Origin: Davidsoniella eucalypti
Taxonomy: Eukaryota > Ascomycota > Sordariomycetes > Microascales > Ceratocystidaceae
Direction: 5' to 3'
DNA: 64,000 bases
Assembly: GCA_004009845.1 (NCBI GenBank)
Contig: RMBW01000107.1
Location: 1-64,000, forward strand
Positions 22,488-36,568 of the stretch are shown here, one piece after another; within the stretch, counting starts at the first letter, position 1; each line of letters begins with the position of its first letter. Both the position numbers and the translations under genes were made by a program. Under the pieces are notes generated by a model. That model was given only the letters and a program-made list of their open reading frames with translations. It searched no databases and had not been told where the DNA came from.

Positions 22488-23885
22488 AATGCCATAGCCT
22501 TGAGGTTACCGGGTTTAGTAGTCTCTATAATGTGACGTAAAAGTGGGGCTCCGGGCCCGGTGGCCTTTCGGACTAATTGACGTTTTGGATATCATCAACA
22601 CTAGGTAGCCAATCTTGAAAGGGCCTTTCCTGAGTAGAGTTGAATAGAAAGCCCTCTTTGTTTCCTTCCTCAAAAGCCATCAACTCCGAGCCCACTCACA
22701 ACTGCTGACTGCCCGGGGATGATTGTTCCAATAATGATATGAACCAACTATCTTCTCCTAGAACATGTTGATGTAATACTGTGAAATGATCTTGAATATT
22801 CTTTGATTGCCATATCAACCAACAAAGTGTTATGACTTCGAGTTCGACTGACAATCTTTGGCGACCAACGAAATTGATTTAGCTACACCATACCTGGCGA
22901 ACTGACGGCTATTTCTATAGCATGTTGATTTTTAAAGACGAGATGACAACATAGTGATGAACCAATTAAGACCTACACAGACTCATATAAGTTACACCCT
23001 TGATTGACTATTTCACTATGTCAATAGTCCCCCTAATGGCATCTAAGTCTGATATCGTGTTTGGAACCTACGCTACGGAAATATTCAAATGTTCGAAACC
23101 CCTCATTTTACTATGATATGTCGTTAGAAAGTAGTTCGTAAGGCAACCAATCATAATTGTGAGACGTTTCGAAATATACATTACAGTACTCAAATCAGGT
23201 TTATTTACAAGTCAATTTCTTTGACAATACTATAATAAATGGCAAATATCAAGAAGCAGAGCTGCTAGACGCTTGACTTTGGCCCATCTCGGTAAACTGG
23301 GGGAATGTATATACATATATACATACATATTAAAATAATATATGCTGCTTATCTCCTCCAATTTGATAGCCCCTAAGTTGCATTCTTTAAGAAATCTTCC
23401 CCAAATCATCACATTGCATTTTCGATTCTAGGCACTTCAATAAAACTTAGATGTAGACACATCTTTCTAGGCACAATAATCAATAAGAGTGTACATATAT
23501 GTATGCATACATATACATATTCATTAGTGATGCCTGACCCCGCACCACTACTGGGCGCACTTCGCTTCAAGCTTGGAAGGAGAGCCCTTCACATCAGGCA
23601 TGATATCCTATTAGGTTACTTTGCATGAGGCTTAGGCTATGCGAGAGTCTCGAGCCTCCTGCGTTGATGGCTGGCTCTCTTTCTTATTGAAAAAATCCAC
23701 GGAACTTTTTCAATGAACAAGCTTTTTGTCTGTGGCGAATGTTATGGATTTTTTTTTCTTCTCAGCTTTAGGTCGTAATCGTCTTTTTCGCAGCCCGTCT
23801 TGTATAGCGAGATCTATGTATCTGACTGGTCCTCTTTATCTCTAACCGTACAAGCATTTCTACGTATGAAGCGTGTCCAATATGC
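22488..23885. other. Gene desert, left part
   Basis: No coding gene seen. Alternating purine-pyrimidine TATACATA-type runs occur at 23306-23331 and 23491-23520. They are simple sequence rather than a dispersed element. Confidence 0.5.
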
Positions 23886-26839
23886 ATGGTGATATATCCA
23901 GGCTATAGAAAGAAGCGTGACCCCCAACAAGAGACTCAACTAGTCTATTTGCATATCCTTCATGTTAAAAGACATACCACCTCCATGAAAAGAACAACCG
24001 ATATCGTCCTGTCGAGAATTCAAGATGGGTCAGCTGGGTATCTGGAACTGCCTCGAAAGCAGCCTAATACTATTTATCTATGGAATCAGATTAACAGCAC
24101 CCCCTCCTTGACTTCCCGTGTTATCTTTGTATTTCCTAGAAGGACGGCACATGGAGTCTATGCTACCCACACACTTTCCTATAAGAGTGTTCTATTCTTG
24201 CGGTGTGACGCATTTGCGTGCATTTCTCTGGAGGGCTTTCCCGCCTAGAATCAAGAGCTGGAACTATTACCACCGTTAGTAATAGCGCAAAGACCAGTAC
24301 CAAGGGCTGAGTGCTTTTGTTCCTTCCCATCCTTCCCAGAAAATAATGCTTATGTATAAGGAATTGAAGAGGATAGCTAAGATATGAGCTAATAACTGAA
24401 AGTGTCTATTACAAAGCTTCTATGTCGTATGGCTTTTGTCACATGATTGTAAGTACATGTAATGCACAATTCTAGCTTCAGGTCTAGGAGTTGATGGCCA
24501 AGATGGACAAATTACCTCCTATGAGTCCAACCTTTTGTCCCATGTCTTGAATTTTGCGATTATCCAAGTACATATAATTGAGTCGGAAGTAATAAGTCAT
24601 GTACCAAATGTGGGACCTAAGAGTAAAACATCCTGTTCTCGCAGAATCACAATCTTATGCTTGAGTCTCATTCAACGTCATTCACGGCCTCACTATCAAC
24701 TTTTACTATATTCAGATCGACATCACCTCCATGAATATCTGTAGCTATGCTAACACAATCATGAGGACTCTATTATCTATTATGATATAGGTAAAGTCTT
24801 GTTCCATGACATTGACGCAGCTTCTGCCCATTTTTTGACAGCTGAAGGTAAACACTTGATGTTTATATATAGCACCCTATAGATTACCGCCTTGGTATAG
24901 ATTTACGATTATTACAGTTTTCTGCAGTTGAGAGGGAAAGAGATGTCTTTCAACTACTATGGTGGATTTATTACCTTGTAGATCCCGGGGCTCTATTCAT
25001 ACCGATTGACTGCTAAGATAGCAACGAAAGTGGTGTGGGGGTCAATACTACAAAACGGTGATTCTTCAACATGGCGTTTTTCATTAGAGTTGGGTATTCT
25101 CTATGGCCTAAGTAAGTGGATGAAATGTATCAATAACTCCAAATACTGGTTCAAAATCATAGTATGTGCTTTCCAAGTTCAGCTGCTCTTCTTGAACCAC
25201 AAATCTGGATAGGTAGGCGAGGTCTGACCTAGTGCCACTAGAGCCTCGAAGAGGCAGCTAGAACCAAGGCCACAACCAGCAATCAACATCACTGGAGACA
25301 TAACTATACGCCCGGAAACTAGTGCTTGGTTGTGGAAGCTTTAGTCGCTACTCTTGAGAGACCTGGCGAAATAGACGTCGAGAATGAAATGTCAGAGTTG
25401 TTGACACATGATGACTGGTGTTTCATTCCTGATCAACCATTTTATATGTACTGGAAACCTACAGTTAGTAGAAGCATGATATACCACATCTGGATTCTCA
25501 ATTTATCTCCGGTTCTCTCCAAGTGTTTCTTCTCCCCCGCAATTTCTTCCCTTTGCATGCAGCATATCCCGTCCGGCATGACAGTGAAAGCGTCGGGCGT
25601 CTGTCTGTATATATGCCGTGTTTATGCTCACCTCATCAGTCTTAGTCTTAGCATGGATGGTCACGTACAGGCAGCTATTGTACCAACGGACAACTTCCCG
25701 TGGACAAAACAGGTGACATCTTGTCTAGTCCACAAAGACGGGATAGCTCCTCCGTGCCGGTGCCCCAAGACGGCAGGCTAAAAAAAAAACATGAGAAGTT
25801 ACAGAAGTATAGCATCGCAATAGCACGGTTTCCACCAGTCGATACTGCTCTGGTGAGGAGTTCAGGCTCGCTCGGGCGAGAGAAACAAGAGACGAGATAG
25901 TTGAAAGTTGAAGAACTGGACAGACGGTCATCCGACCTGCCAATGTCCGCAAGTTGGGCTCAACGTTCCTGTTTTCATCTTCTTTCTTTGCTTGCCGAGA
26001 GGATGGGCTTAGCTGTTGACCACCAATTTAGGAAACGATATTGTCCATGGGCAACCACAAAGATGCTAGATGATGGAACTAGAAGGTCAAGAGAAAGTAT
26101 CCGACTTGAGGCTATCTCGCTAATCGCTCCGGCGTGATCGGGCAGAGTCATAGTTCCCTCGAGATAGGATGTCGTGCTTCTCGAGTTGGCTGTCCTGTGC
26201 TGTTCCTGTTCTCCAACACTGTGAACCGTTGTTGGATGTCTGGACCTCCCTCTGACTTTGCATTCTACGATTTAGTTACAATATCCAATAACATCCTTGG
26301 GCCCTCCATCGCGCCTTAGTGCTGCTATCGGCGTTGTAGATCACACCGAAAACGGGCTGTTTGCAACCACAATCTGTAAAGCAATGGTCCTCTCCGACTC
26401 CATATATGATGGGTGCACTAGTATCATGTGTAGTTCTGGTATCAAAGAAACCCTGACTAAGAAGTCACCAATGAAACTGGGAGGAGAACTGACAGTCATA
26501 ATACATTGTTCTTCTAACCGAACAAGAAAAAGAAATAAGAAATTAGCAGTAAGAAATTAGGCTTACAATTGTAGCCATTGGAGCAACGCTGCTACAACCC
26601 AACGTGTTAGCGAAGCTCCGTCTACTTTGTTTTTCCATTGCTATTTCTTTTATTTTCGGTCATCTTACCATTGGGTGCCGTGCCACACGGGATTGTTGGA
26701 ATATCACTTGAGAAAAAGAGTGATTCTGGCGTTGTATCCATGCTATTGTGACTTTCAGGTCTTGGCCCAGCGGCATATAATGGGTAGATATTCTGACTGT
26801 CAACTTTCCAATACGGATCCCTTGCATAAAGCTATATGA
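23886..26839 (+). pseudogene. Possible decayed coding unit (broken plus-strand frames)
   Basis: Nine of the ten open frames of at least 60 codons between about 23.4 and 27.0 kb are on the plus strand and follow each other: 23886-24248, 24535-24744, 25006-25212, 25326-25781, 25700-25900, 25901-26137, 26134-26319, 26297-26560 and 26627-26839. Peptides such as HDDWCFIPDQPFYMYWKP (in 25326-25781) and DVFQLLWWIYYLVDPG (frame around 24940-24990) look more protein-like than the surroundings. The frames cannot be joined by convincing introns and stops interrupt them. I recognise no family. It could be a degenerated gene or plain chance. Confidence 0.25.
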
Positions 26840-29800
26840 AGGCTATCAGAATGACAACAGCTTCTCCAACTCATAGTAAAAGACGGACAATTGAAATATG
26901 GTAGTAAGCAACGGCCAGGGCGTTTGCAAAGTGGAGAAGTTTGTCAAGCCCAAGAAGACACGATACCTAGTAAATCAAGCCTGTTTCGACAATGACGATG
27001 GAGAAGGCAGACAGACGCCATCTCTAGCAATTTGTTAGTGGTTTGTCAGGGCTGAGCCTCGGGCTCCTGAGTAACAACAGGTTGAGGGAAAGCGGGGAAA
27101 CAAATGATACCAGGACTCAGGGTCAACAGACAGGTAGACATGGAGGGGAGACGATAACTTGTTTCTGATAGGTTGTTTATGTGGTAATACAATAGGCATG
27201 TATTTCTACATATTATGCACCATGTAGTACATATAATGGGCCTATACCTATTATAAATGTGTGCATATAGTTGTAAACAGACATCGTTCATACATCTGTG
27301 GATATTTGCATATATGATTTGAAGTTTCATATTAATGTTCTCTACTATTTGAGAACGGGCTATTAAGCTCACAAAAGCCTAACTAGCCTGCCAAGACAGG
27401 GCCATAGCCGTTCTCTACTAGGCATGATTACCCAGTAGAGACACGTCGTCAACCCCGCTACCCCGGATTCTCGAGTTCAATGGGGCGGGGAAACAACAAG
27501 CAGAAAGTTCGACTAGGTGGACTGTACGGCTCGCGATCATACTGTAGCAAACTTTCGCCCTTTGGTTGTGACGCTTCTCTTCCATGATCGAAGCAGAAGC
27601 CTTCTTTGTCTCTCGCTCTCCCACTCTTCCATCAGCAACGCTACGGGGCGAGACTTGTGGCATCGACTGATCAAGCCGCTCCGGAGACAAGCCTGCATAC
27701 AGCCTAGCACACGATATCCTGCTTTGAATCCACCAGTTATACATTATATGTACAATGTGTGAAGCTGCCCTGCTAGTATCTAGCTATGTACTTCGATACC
27801 AGACATTGGTGACAAAGAGAAGAAATTCTAGCATTTGGAGCCCGACCGAGATGCATGTCGAATCGATATACCACTTGCCTATATGATGTACATTATACGT
27901 ATGAGAAAGATCACAGTCTGGGGCACATGTTCGGCAGACAGCCCTGTCCTTCTTTTCTCGCTGCCTTGAGGACTGGAAGACCTTTGCATTGCATATATGG
28001 CCAGAGAGGAACAAAAGAAAGACAGACCTGAGTAAATCGTAGCAAACAAAGAAGATAATGGCTCGGTTCAAAGCCCAAGTTGGTGTGCTCCTTTCTCAAG
28101 CACTATGACGTGCGAAGCAAACAACCAGGCCAGGGAAGTCGCAGTAAAGATCCAAGGCGGTGAGCAGCGATGACAATATGATCGTATAGCCAGCTAGCCA
28201 GGCATGCTTTAATAGGCGGATTCCATGATGGTATAAGCAAAAACACGGCTTGGCTGTTGCTTACAATCACACACAATATATATATACATGTATATGAAAG
28301 ATAGGAAACTTCCCGCTAGCATATCGTAGACAAAGGGGCAGAGAAACGCCGTCGGGATATTAGCCAAAAGGCAAGCCGCTTTTTAGTTCTGGCTTGACGG
28401 GCTAGCAAAGACCGTTTTCTAGCCGCCTAAAGAAGAAAAGAGACCATTTTCCATGGGTTAGATTCCTTATCATAAATGCAAAGACAGTGTAAACGCCGGT
28501 TGGTTTTTTTTAGTCTTTTTTAGTCTTTTTTTTTCAGGGGAAGCAAGTAACGATAACTGTGTCTAGATACGATAACAAGAGACTGGGTTTAGCGGTTCGG
28601 CCGTCTCATTTGGAGATCAACAGCAAAATAGACAACAAGACGACCAGACAGACCAAAAACCGACATTGATCTGCAGCATCCAAGAAGCCATTTTGAGAGG
28701 GGTTTACATGATACGTATAAAGTACCTTTCTTATAGCTTACTACGCTCATATCATATATAAAGCCTGTTGCTTGAAAAGGAAGAAAAAAAAAAGGCTCAC
28801 AAATTAAATCAAGGGAGGCTACTAGGCAACTCGCTTGAAGAGGCAAAGTCACGGCCCAACAAGACCACAAGATACAAAATAAAAGAACTAACTAAACCTC
28901 CCAAGAGCATTAGCGCTTGCAATATTCTTCTCCCATGCAGGAAGAAGTGCCGAAGTTGGCTTTTGGGGCTGTAACCCCCATCCAAACTATCAAGTTTGAG
29001 GTACATTTACATTTACATTGCTGGTGACATCTATGATGGACGTTCCGTCTTACAAATACACATCATTTATACAATACATGCATAGTTACATGCAATGTAG
29101 GTATGTATGTACCTTATACGAAATGTTCCTAAAGAGTCCCCCCTCTATAAGGGAGGCCGAAATACCTATTTTGCGTGGCTGTTTCTTACTAGACATTGTC
29201 CGACAGAGCATTTTAGGCCTACGCGAATCTTCTGATTTCCCTTGTGCAAGCGGAATCCACAGCATGGTCTGTCTTACTTTGTGATTCGATTTCGAACATC
29301 ATCGGCAACCATGTTGCTTTTTTTGTCTTGACGAACTCACACTTCCCTTGATCCGTGCGAAGATTGTATATTTTCTCTATGTTTGCTCAAATATGGACGA
29401 GCCTCTGGAATATAGTCACGCTATGATATAGTGGCGGGTGTTATTACCGGTTTTTTTTATCATGGTTTTATACACATATCCCTCCCTGATTCAATCCTTC
29501 CTGGCGAAGATTCCGAGGTCACAATAGGAAACTTATAGTGCCAGTTCCAGGGATAAGACCAGAGAAGCACTGAGAAGAGCAGTAAAAGAATTTTCCGGGC
29601 TTACAGGCACTAGGAAGAGAATATCTGTTGGAATAACAGGCTTGGACGCACAGACGGCGTACAAAAGCGTACAACTAGATTACTACATGCACTAGATAAC
29701 TACTAGATATGACAGATGCTGGTTAGTGCCAAACATTATATCACGCCGTTGAACCGTTTTCGGCCAAAAAGCATGAGCTTAACGCACTACAGTACCATCA

Positions 29801-32800
29801 GAAGGGGAACAGCACATATTTCAAGCCGTGCATTACCTTCTACTCACAACTTGCCTATCTCCCAGTTCACCCAGCCAGCAGTCCTAGATAGATTGTCTTG
29901 ACTGTATACTACTAATGGCATCATATGTAACTTGCACAGCAACTAGTACGCCAGCCAGATCGAGCCAAGGAGTCCTGTGCCATGAATATCGTTTTTTCTC
30001 TTCTTTTTCGCAATGTCGATATCTGGTGCCTATCTTTTAGTCTATCAACAAAGTAGTCAAGGTGGTGTAGGTACATATATGTACTGTAATATGTACTACT
30101 GTATATGCTGCAAAGTGACACGATAAGCTGAGAATTTTTCGTTCTGTGAAAGTGTATAATATAAATAAATAAAAAAGCTCGGATCCTGGTCAGACAGAGC
30201 CTCGCTAAGATTTCACTAAAGGTTTTACAAGCTACTGAAAATTCAGTATCAGCCAATCTTGAAGCCAAGATATTCGACAAAAACTCGATCTTTTTGCCAC
30301 TGTGAAATAAGAGAAACAGACATGTTTGCCTTCGACTCACAAGTGAATACACTAAAACCTGGTTAATTCATCATATTCAGGCTATATCTGTATATATGGA
30401 TATTACCAGTATATACAGCCAACATCATGCCATTTTGTGCCGCCGGATGGAGGGTTCCTGTCGGACATAATAAACTGAAGAATTTATTTTATCACTGGTC
30501 ATTTAACTGCGCAAAACACAGTTTATATGTCCGACTCGGCCGCCATCTTGTATCAATATCGAGCACTGAAAGTCTTATTTAATTGGTATCTTCAGTATCA
30601 AGCTCTGTATTCTCTCCGTGTATTACGGATATATCGTAGTATTAGCACCATCACCATTCACCATCATCCTATATGATCTATCTTGGGCACCCTGCATATT
30701 ATGTAGCAGTAGCAGCAACATTTGAAACCGGCCTCTTCCTCTGCCTTTTTTCCTCTTGCCCCTCCAATAGCGTATATTGTCTGCCTGTGGATTTATGTTC
30801 CAATGACCGTTTTTTCATCGTACTTTTTGTACTTTCTCTTGTCTTATCATGCATATTTACATAACAGGCAACTTGAATATGGACAAAAAGCACCCTTAAC
30901 TAGTCAGTCGTGCTAATGCCCTTTTAGAATTCCAAAAGAAAAGCACAACGGGAGACTCAAGCATACTTCACCATGTTATATATATATATATAAGTCTCAT
31001 AATACGAGAAACAAATCACAGACCCTCCAGCTACATGATTCTCGTACCTTTTTAGAGAGGCATGAAAGCCGCTTAGAGACAGACGAAATGCTCAAGTAAG
31101 AAGTGTCATAGACTTGATCTCGCAAAACAACACTCGATATATCCTGTCCCGTGCTGCCATCTCACCTGCATATCTGAGAATATAATCGCGGCACTGATTA
31201 AACCGTCACTCAACTTACGCAGTTGCTCATTCGCATAGCCAGTTATGTCTATGTTCGTGCATATGTAATGTATGCACTCTATCTATCCCATGAACAAGAA
31301 ACAGGGCAATTCTAGGGACAAAGGTGACCAAAACCAACAATCTTTCGTAGACACATCACTTCTACTATCCTAAAGCAACCGAGACTTGACCCACAGTCAT
31401 TTAATATCAACAACAGCCTGGCTACATGTCTGTGTATATCTAAGAGTTGACAATATTATACCGCGCTATCGGTATCATTCGCCCGTAGTATACGGGGTCA
31501 AATAACCATTATTCTTGTCTTATGATAACCTGCGTGGCTTTGCTTTGCTGGCTTTGCATCAGGAGGAATCGTTTGTCCGTTGACGAAATCTGGGGGATTC
31601 CAGACTAGCAGTTCTTTCAGCTCTAGATGAGGTCGCTGTGTCCGATTAGCCAGTAAATGTATATTTACGGACAGGATTAGTGGTACTAGTTGTTACTATT
31701 CCAAAACGTGAAGTTATAGTCGTAATATTATAGTAGCAGTAGTGGCATGTTAGCCAATAGCTAGCCATTGATGCTTTATTCTTCGGCAAGGGAGATAAAC
31801 GTGGGGAAGAGCAATGTGCTTGGCTAGCTAGGCTATTTTCATATTAGCCTTGTCAATACGCTAGAGTTGGAAATAATATCTGCACCGAAGAGCAACATCC
31901 ATTCCGGAATCTTTGTAGTACATATTGATAGACTATTCACTAGAAATTACCCGAGTGCCGTTTCCGAGGAACGTTCAGTCCTCGTCTCTAGCGGATCTAG
32001 GTAAACTAATCGTAAGTACTAGTAGCTGGTATGATCCCCCTGAGTCTAGGAACGTACAATGACAAACACTTCATCCCTATATCTAGAGTAGCTCGAAAGT
32101 AGGTAGGTAGATGATTCCTATCGTTGCTCATATCTATATATCTCTATATTACATAACTGCAATAATATCTCATGTTCCTATGTCGGCCGTCAGATTCCAC
32201 AACTGTACGACCAGCAAACATATTGTGTCTTCACCCGAGAATCTACGATAACGAAAGACTCTTTGTCATGTTTCTCACAACCTACATAACACGGCCTTGC
32301 CTCGACTAATATCCTTGTGTTAGTGTGATACCGTAGGATTTTGTATATACCTACAAAGGGCTCGGTAAGACCTCCTAATGCGAGACTTTTGCTTCTAAGA
32401 AGACTATATGTTACATCGATGAGTATTTTTTGCTATATGTTTTGCTATTTCTTTCAGATATTTGGCTGTTCCCTGTGGCACTTCAAGCGTTTGCATGGAA
32501 ACATAGTAGATAAGAGAGATTAGAAGCGGCCGGCCAGTCTAGTCCTATACAATATATGTAATAATTCGTTCATGTCATTGGAAATTACGAACTAGATCCA
32601 GCCACCAATGATCTAGAGAAGAAAAGACAGCACAACAACGGGTTGTTATGCACACCACAGTCGCAATGTGATAGTGAAAATATCTGCATATCCCTCTGTC
32701 CACAAAGAAATTCGGAGGGAAGTCTTAGAAGTGTGTCTACTTTCTTTCAGACTAGGCTATCGTTGTACTGTAGTATCATAACATGTAATAACACTAGCCA

Positions 32801-35633
32801 GTGATTAACAGACATCCACTAACTATTGCCTGTATCAGAACTCAAATAGCTTCTAGATACAAAGAAAGTCAAGAATAGGATCGACAAAGACATAAGCACA
32901 AGACTAAAGTGCTAGTCTTTTGGTTAACGTGCTATACCCATCACAATACACATAATGCGCTCATCCTGATAAGCCAAGTGTGCGTGTCTCGGAATCATTT
33001 GCTGTTTTCTCCTACTTATATATTGACGTGATCAAAGACGGAACTACTCAGAGGCGCTCTAGACGTATAAAAAAAAAAAAACTTAATAGTGTAGATTAAA
33101 GCCAGAACACAAGAATCCATGCTTGGCCCGGCAAGTAGTATTTGTGCGGGAGAGGATGCCTGCTGTGGCTTGCTTTCCTCGTCCCGCCTCAACTGAGGGT
33201 AACGCAATCTTAGTGAATATTTCTATTGTCGACAGTGACTAGCGAGGGTTTACAACATGATATCTAACTGCCTATATTATATCATACAGGCACGGCATGA
33301 AGTTCCTTATACTTGAGTTGTGGCAGTCACTACAGATCTGTGTTGCCGCTGTATGTTAAAATAAAAATTAAAAAATTATGTGTAAAGCTACCTACATGTA
33401 CGCATACGTATGTCAGTCCAGTTGTACAGTCGCATTATTTTCTCAATAAATAAAGAAAGGCTTTATCGAGAAGCGGAATATCGACCAATCATACCTATAA
33501 AATATCAAGCACTAGCAAGCCTGGCTGTCACATCGTTTTGCCCGACAAAAGTTTGTTTTTACAGTGACATTGCTTATCGTTTTCTTGAGTGTCAATGCTT
33601 TGTTACTCTCTCTGATTCTGACTAATTCTGTCTTCACACATTGCAAGTCATTTTGTTGTCGAGATATCTGGTTAGTTACTGGTATTTGATAATATATAAG
33701 CCGAACCCTAAACGTGTACTTTCGTATAACCCTAAGTCTCGCAGCCTGTCGCACAGCGTCTTTCTTGACAGGAGGTTGGCATTCCAGGCTTATTACTTCC
33801 TTTTTCACTCTTCGCTACACTAGCAGGGACTCGTATTTTTGTCTTTTTTGTACGGTCAAGACTCAGTGAGACTGAAACCAGGAAAGCCTGGCCATGATTT
33901 ACACAACTAAGCCACGGAAGACAGAAAAGGTGCGGTGAATCGTGGATGGTTCACGATGATGATCCCCTGCTGAGACCCAGGTCGAACTCATTATTGTAAA
34001 ATTTTCTTGCTGTAGAGCTATTAATGGGTTGGGCTCTGGATGGCAGGGGGAGGAACTGCTTATCGTAGACGCCAGATAACGAACCGAGGGCGGCTTTTCT
34101 GGTCAGGGTAGCTCGAAGCGCACCACAAAACAAAGTCTCAGCCAAATTTACTGGCTGCCACTAGCACACCAAGCACGCAAAGCAACCACCACAATTAGTG
34201 CATGGCCACCTTGCCCGGAGGACTGAGTTCGTGAATTTCCATTCGCAAGTACGCACCGGAACGGGACACAGCAACGACTATTTGCTAGCTTCTCCGAAGT
34301 AAGATTGTGGATATGCAGCTCGGATCACACTAGCTACGCCTGGTACACACGTATCACAGCGAGATCATGAAGCTGGAGAGAAGGAAGAAGAGAGTAGTGA
34401 GAATGAGAAGAGTAAGATGTTGTTTTCTCGCTCGACTTTATCGAACCCACAACAGCAGCGCGGCTATGCCCAAGCACAGAAGAAGCAGCTTGCATCCTAT
34501 CCTGCTTCTTATCTGCATGTTTCTTGCCAGCCAAAGAACGCCGCCTATTGTGCTTGATGATGGGTAAGACATATGTAGTGGTAGATAACAGGCAAAAGAT
34601 AACAAGATCTAATTGTGTCTATCCTAGCAATACATGTACATGTACATACATATCTCAAGCCACCCCATGTCTAGAAGTTATACAATATCTACTTATCTTC
34701 CTCTTTTGTCCTGTATTCTGCGTGAAGCGCACAGAAGCTGCATGTGCATGGATGAGATGCATGGATGGGTTTGTGCATATGTAATGGATGGAATGGTATG
34801 GGTTGATGCAGCCAGACCCAGCCCGCTCACTTTCTCAGGTTGTCAGTTGTATCGTAGTTATCAAGTTGACCTAAGCCCGCGGTGATCTTTTGTGCGTGCG
34901 TAGTACTCATCACAGCACCGCATTGAATTCTGCTGTAAGCAACCAAGCACAAAGGCTCGAACACGAGCCGGTTCAGTGGGGACCCGAGATGGGCAATGCG
35001 CTGGTTGATATTCGTGTTGGGACTGGCTTTTATACAGATATAGCGTACGTACTACCAACAGAGAAACACACCGAAAATAGTCAACTAGTGTATTAGAGTA
35101 AGAAATATGTAGGCACAGCGAGAGAATCCCGCCCCTTGTCTAATATTGCTGGTGGAGCAATTGAGTCGGGCTCGTGTTTCTCGATTTTATATCCCCCCCC
35201 CCCTTTACATATATACTTTTTGGCAGTCAATGATACATAGCAGACACGCACTATAGCCTGAGCTCCTGTATGTACTTGTACTTGGTTTAGCTTTTGGCCA
35301 TTAGCTGGAAGCTCTGGCTGAAACGTAACTGTGATAAAGGATCGCCCATTAGAACACAGACGCTAAGACGTTTCCTATGCCCATCTTTTTATTTTATGCT
35401 TTTATTCTTTTCGTTCATAGTACATACAAATACACCATCACTAGTTTCAACCCAGATTGTCGATGGGTTTCTACTAAGAACGGGGATCTTTGTGATATAT
35501 ACCGCTATTTCGCCAGCTTCTTACGACATGGCCGGCTAGACCATGCAGTTGTACTAAACAGCCTATAGCTATAACAAGAAAAGAAAAAAGAAAAAGAAAG
35601 ACTGGGCTCGGCCACCAGCTACCCTGTTTCTAC
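26840..35633. other. Gene desert, central-left part
   Basis: No intact gene recognised; open frames are at most about 140 codons, on both strands and without motifs. Simple repeats include TATA/TACATG runs at 28275-28297, 30071-30098, 30978-30994 and 34631-34652, an AGTC/T-run tandem at about 28507-28535 and an 11-C run at 35193-35203. Two AACCCTAA boxes lie 24 bp apart at 33704-33711 and 33728-33735. Confidence 0.5.
35193..35203. repeat. Run of 11 C
   Basis: A homopolymer of 11 C residues in the desert, flanked by T-rich DNA. Such runs are rare in this window; a 9-C run also occurs at 47122-47130. Confidence 0.9.
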
Positions 35634-36419
35634 TCATATTTTACCTTCTGAGGCCATGCCTGTTATAACTAAATAGTTGTCTTGCTCTGTCACTTTCTTT
35701 CGACGTCGATGTATTGCTTCAGGCAGGCTTGAGATATCTGCTAGGGATAACCTGCTGCTAGACACATGTGTCATCAAGATGAGGTTCTGCTGTAAGAACC
35801 GCCATGATAATTTTCCGTTATCAATAAGAGCTCTTCCTTGGCTTGGCCAAGAACTAGGACTGGGACTAGGAATAGCCGGTAAAATAAAAAGGGTATAAGC
35901 TGATTGTAACGATAAGCATCTAAGAGAAGCAAAGGAAAAAGGCAACATATGCCCAACAGAAATACAAGAGTTTTGGCTTTCGAGCTGGACTGATCCAAGG
36001 CCTAGCTCTTCCATGCCCCCTTTACCTGCATCTTGGGCCACTGTCTCTCGTAGCACTACCTGTCTGTATCTTTTTTTTTTCTTTGTGCTTCTTCTGTGTT
36101 TTCGTACAGTCAGCAAATGGATTGCTTTGGTTACTACACAATCATGAGTAAAGAGAAGAGAGAAGACAGGCCAAAAGGACATGCCGTCGTTGATGTTGCA
36201 GTTAGCAGCTGAGGAAGATTCTGCTGCAAATACACACTGATAACACTGGTGAATGCTACTATATTCCGCCATTTGATGTGCGGAGCATCCATTCTTGGGC
36301 ATTTCGTTTGTAGGCGTCTTGGTAGCTATGGATGTACTTTGCCTTCTTTTTGCCATGTAGTTGTTAATTTCCCAACAAGCAAGCCGCTTGTCTTGTTTTG
36401 GCGTTCTTGTATTTGCCAC
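35634..36419 (-). other. Longest open frame in the desert, doubtful gene
   Basis: An open frame of 261 codons, the longest between 22.5 and 50.7 kb. The peptide has no recognisable domain, has scattered Ser, Lys and Cys, and includes RRSTKKKKRYR encoded by a T-run on the opposite strand. No splice sites or neighbours support it. At this base composition a frame of this length is uncommon but possible by chance. I list it so that it can be tested, not as an accepted gene. Confidence 0.15.
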
Positions 36420-36536
36420 CGTATTTTAAGTTATCTTTGGCCTTTTTTCGGAGCTTACAAGTTTCCGGTCCGTGGAAAATTACAAAGGAAACTCTAAAGA
36501 AATGAATGGTGTATTTTGGACTGGGCTTGGCCGGTG

Positions 36537-36537
36537 A

Positions 36538-36560
<23 letters not shown>
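36537..36560. repeat. Run of 24 A
   Basis: An uninterrupted poly(A) tract that follows GGCTTGGCCGGTG. It could be the tail of an old retrocopy or simple slippage. I see no target-site duplication or coding remnant next to it. Confidence 0.85.

Positions 36561-36568
<8 letters not shown>

Noticed and set aside
35634..36419. 261-codon minus-strand open frame in the desert as an accepted gene
   Set aside because: No recognisable domain, no supporting introns or neighbours, and composition like the surrounding DNA. Kept only as a low-confidence feature.
36537..36560. Poly(A) tract as the tail of a retrotransposon
   Set aside because: No target-site duplication, reverse transcriptase remnant or other element structure could be seen beside it.
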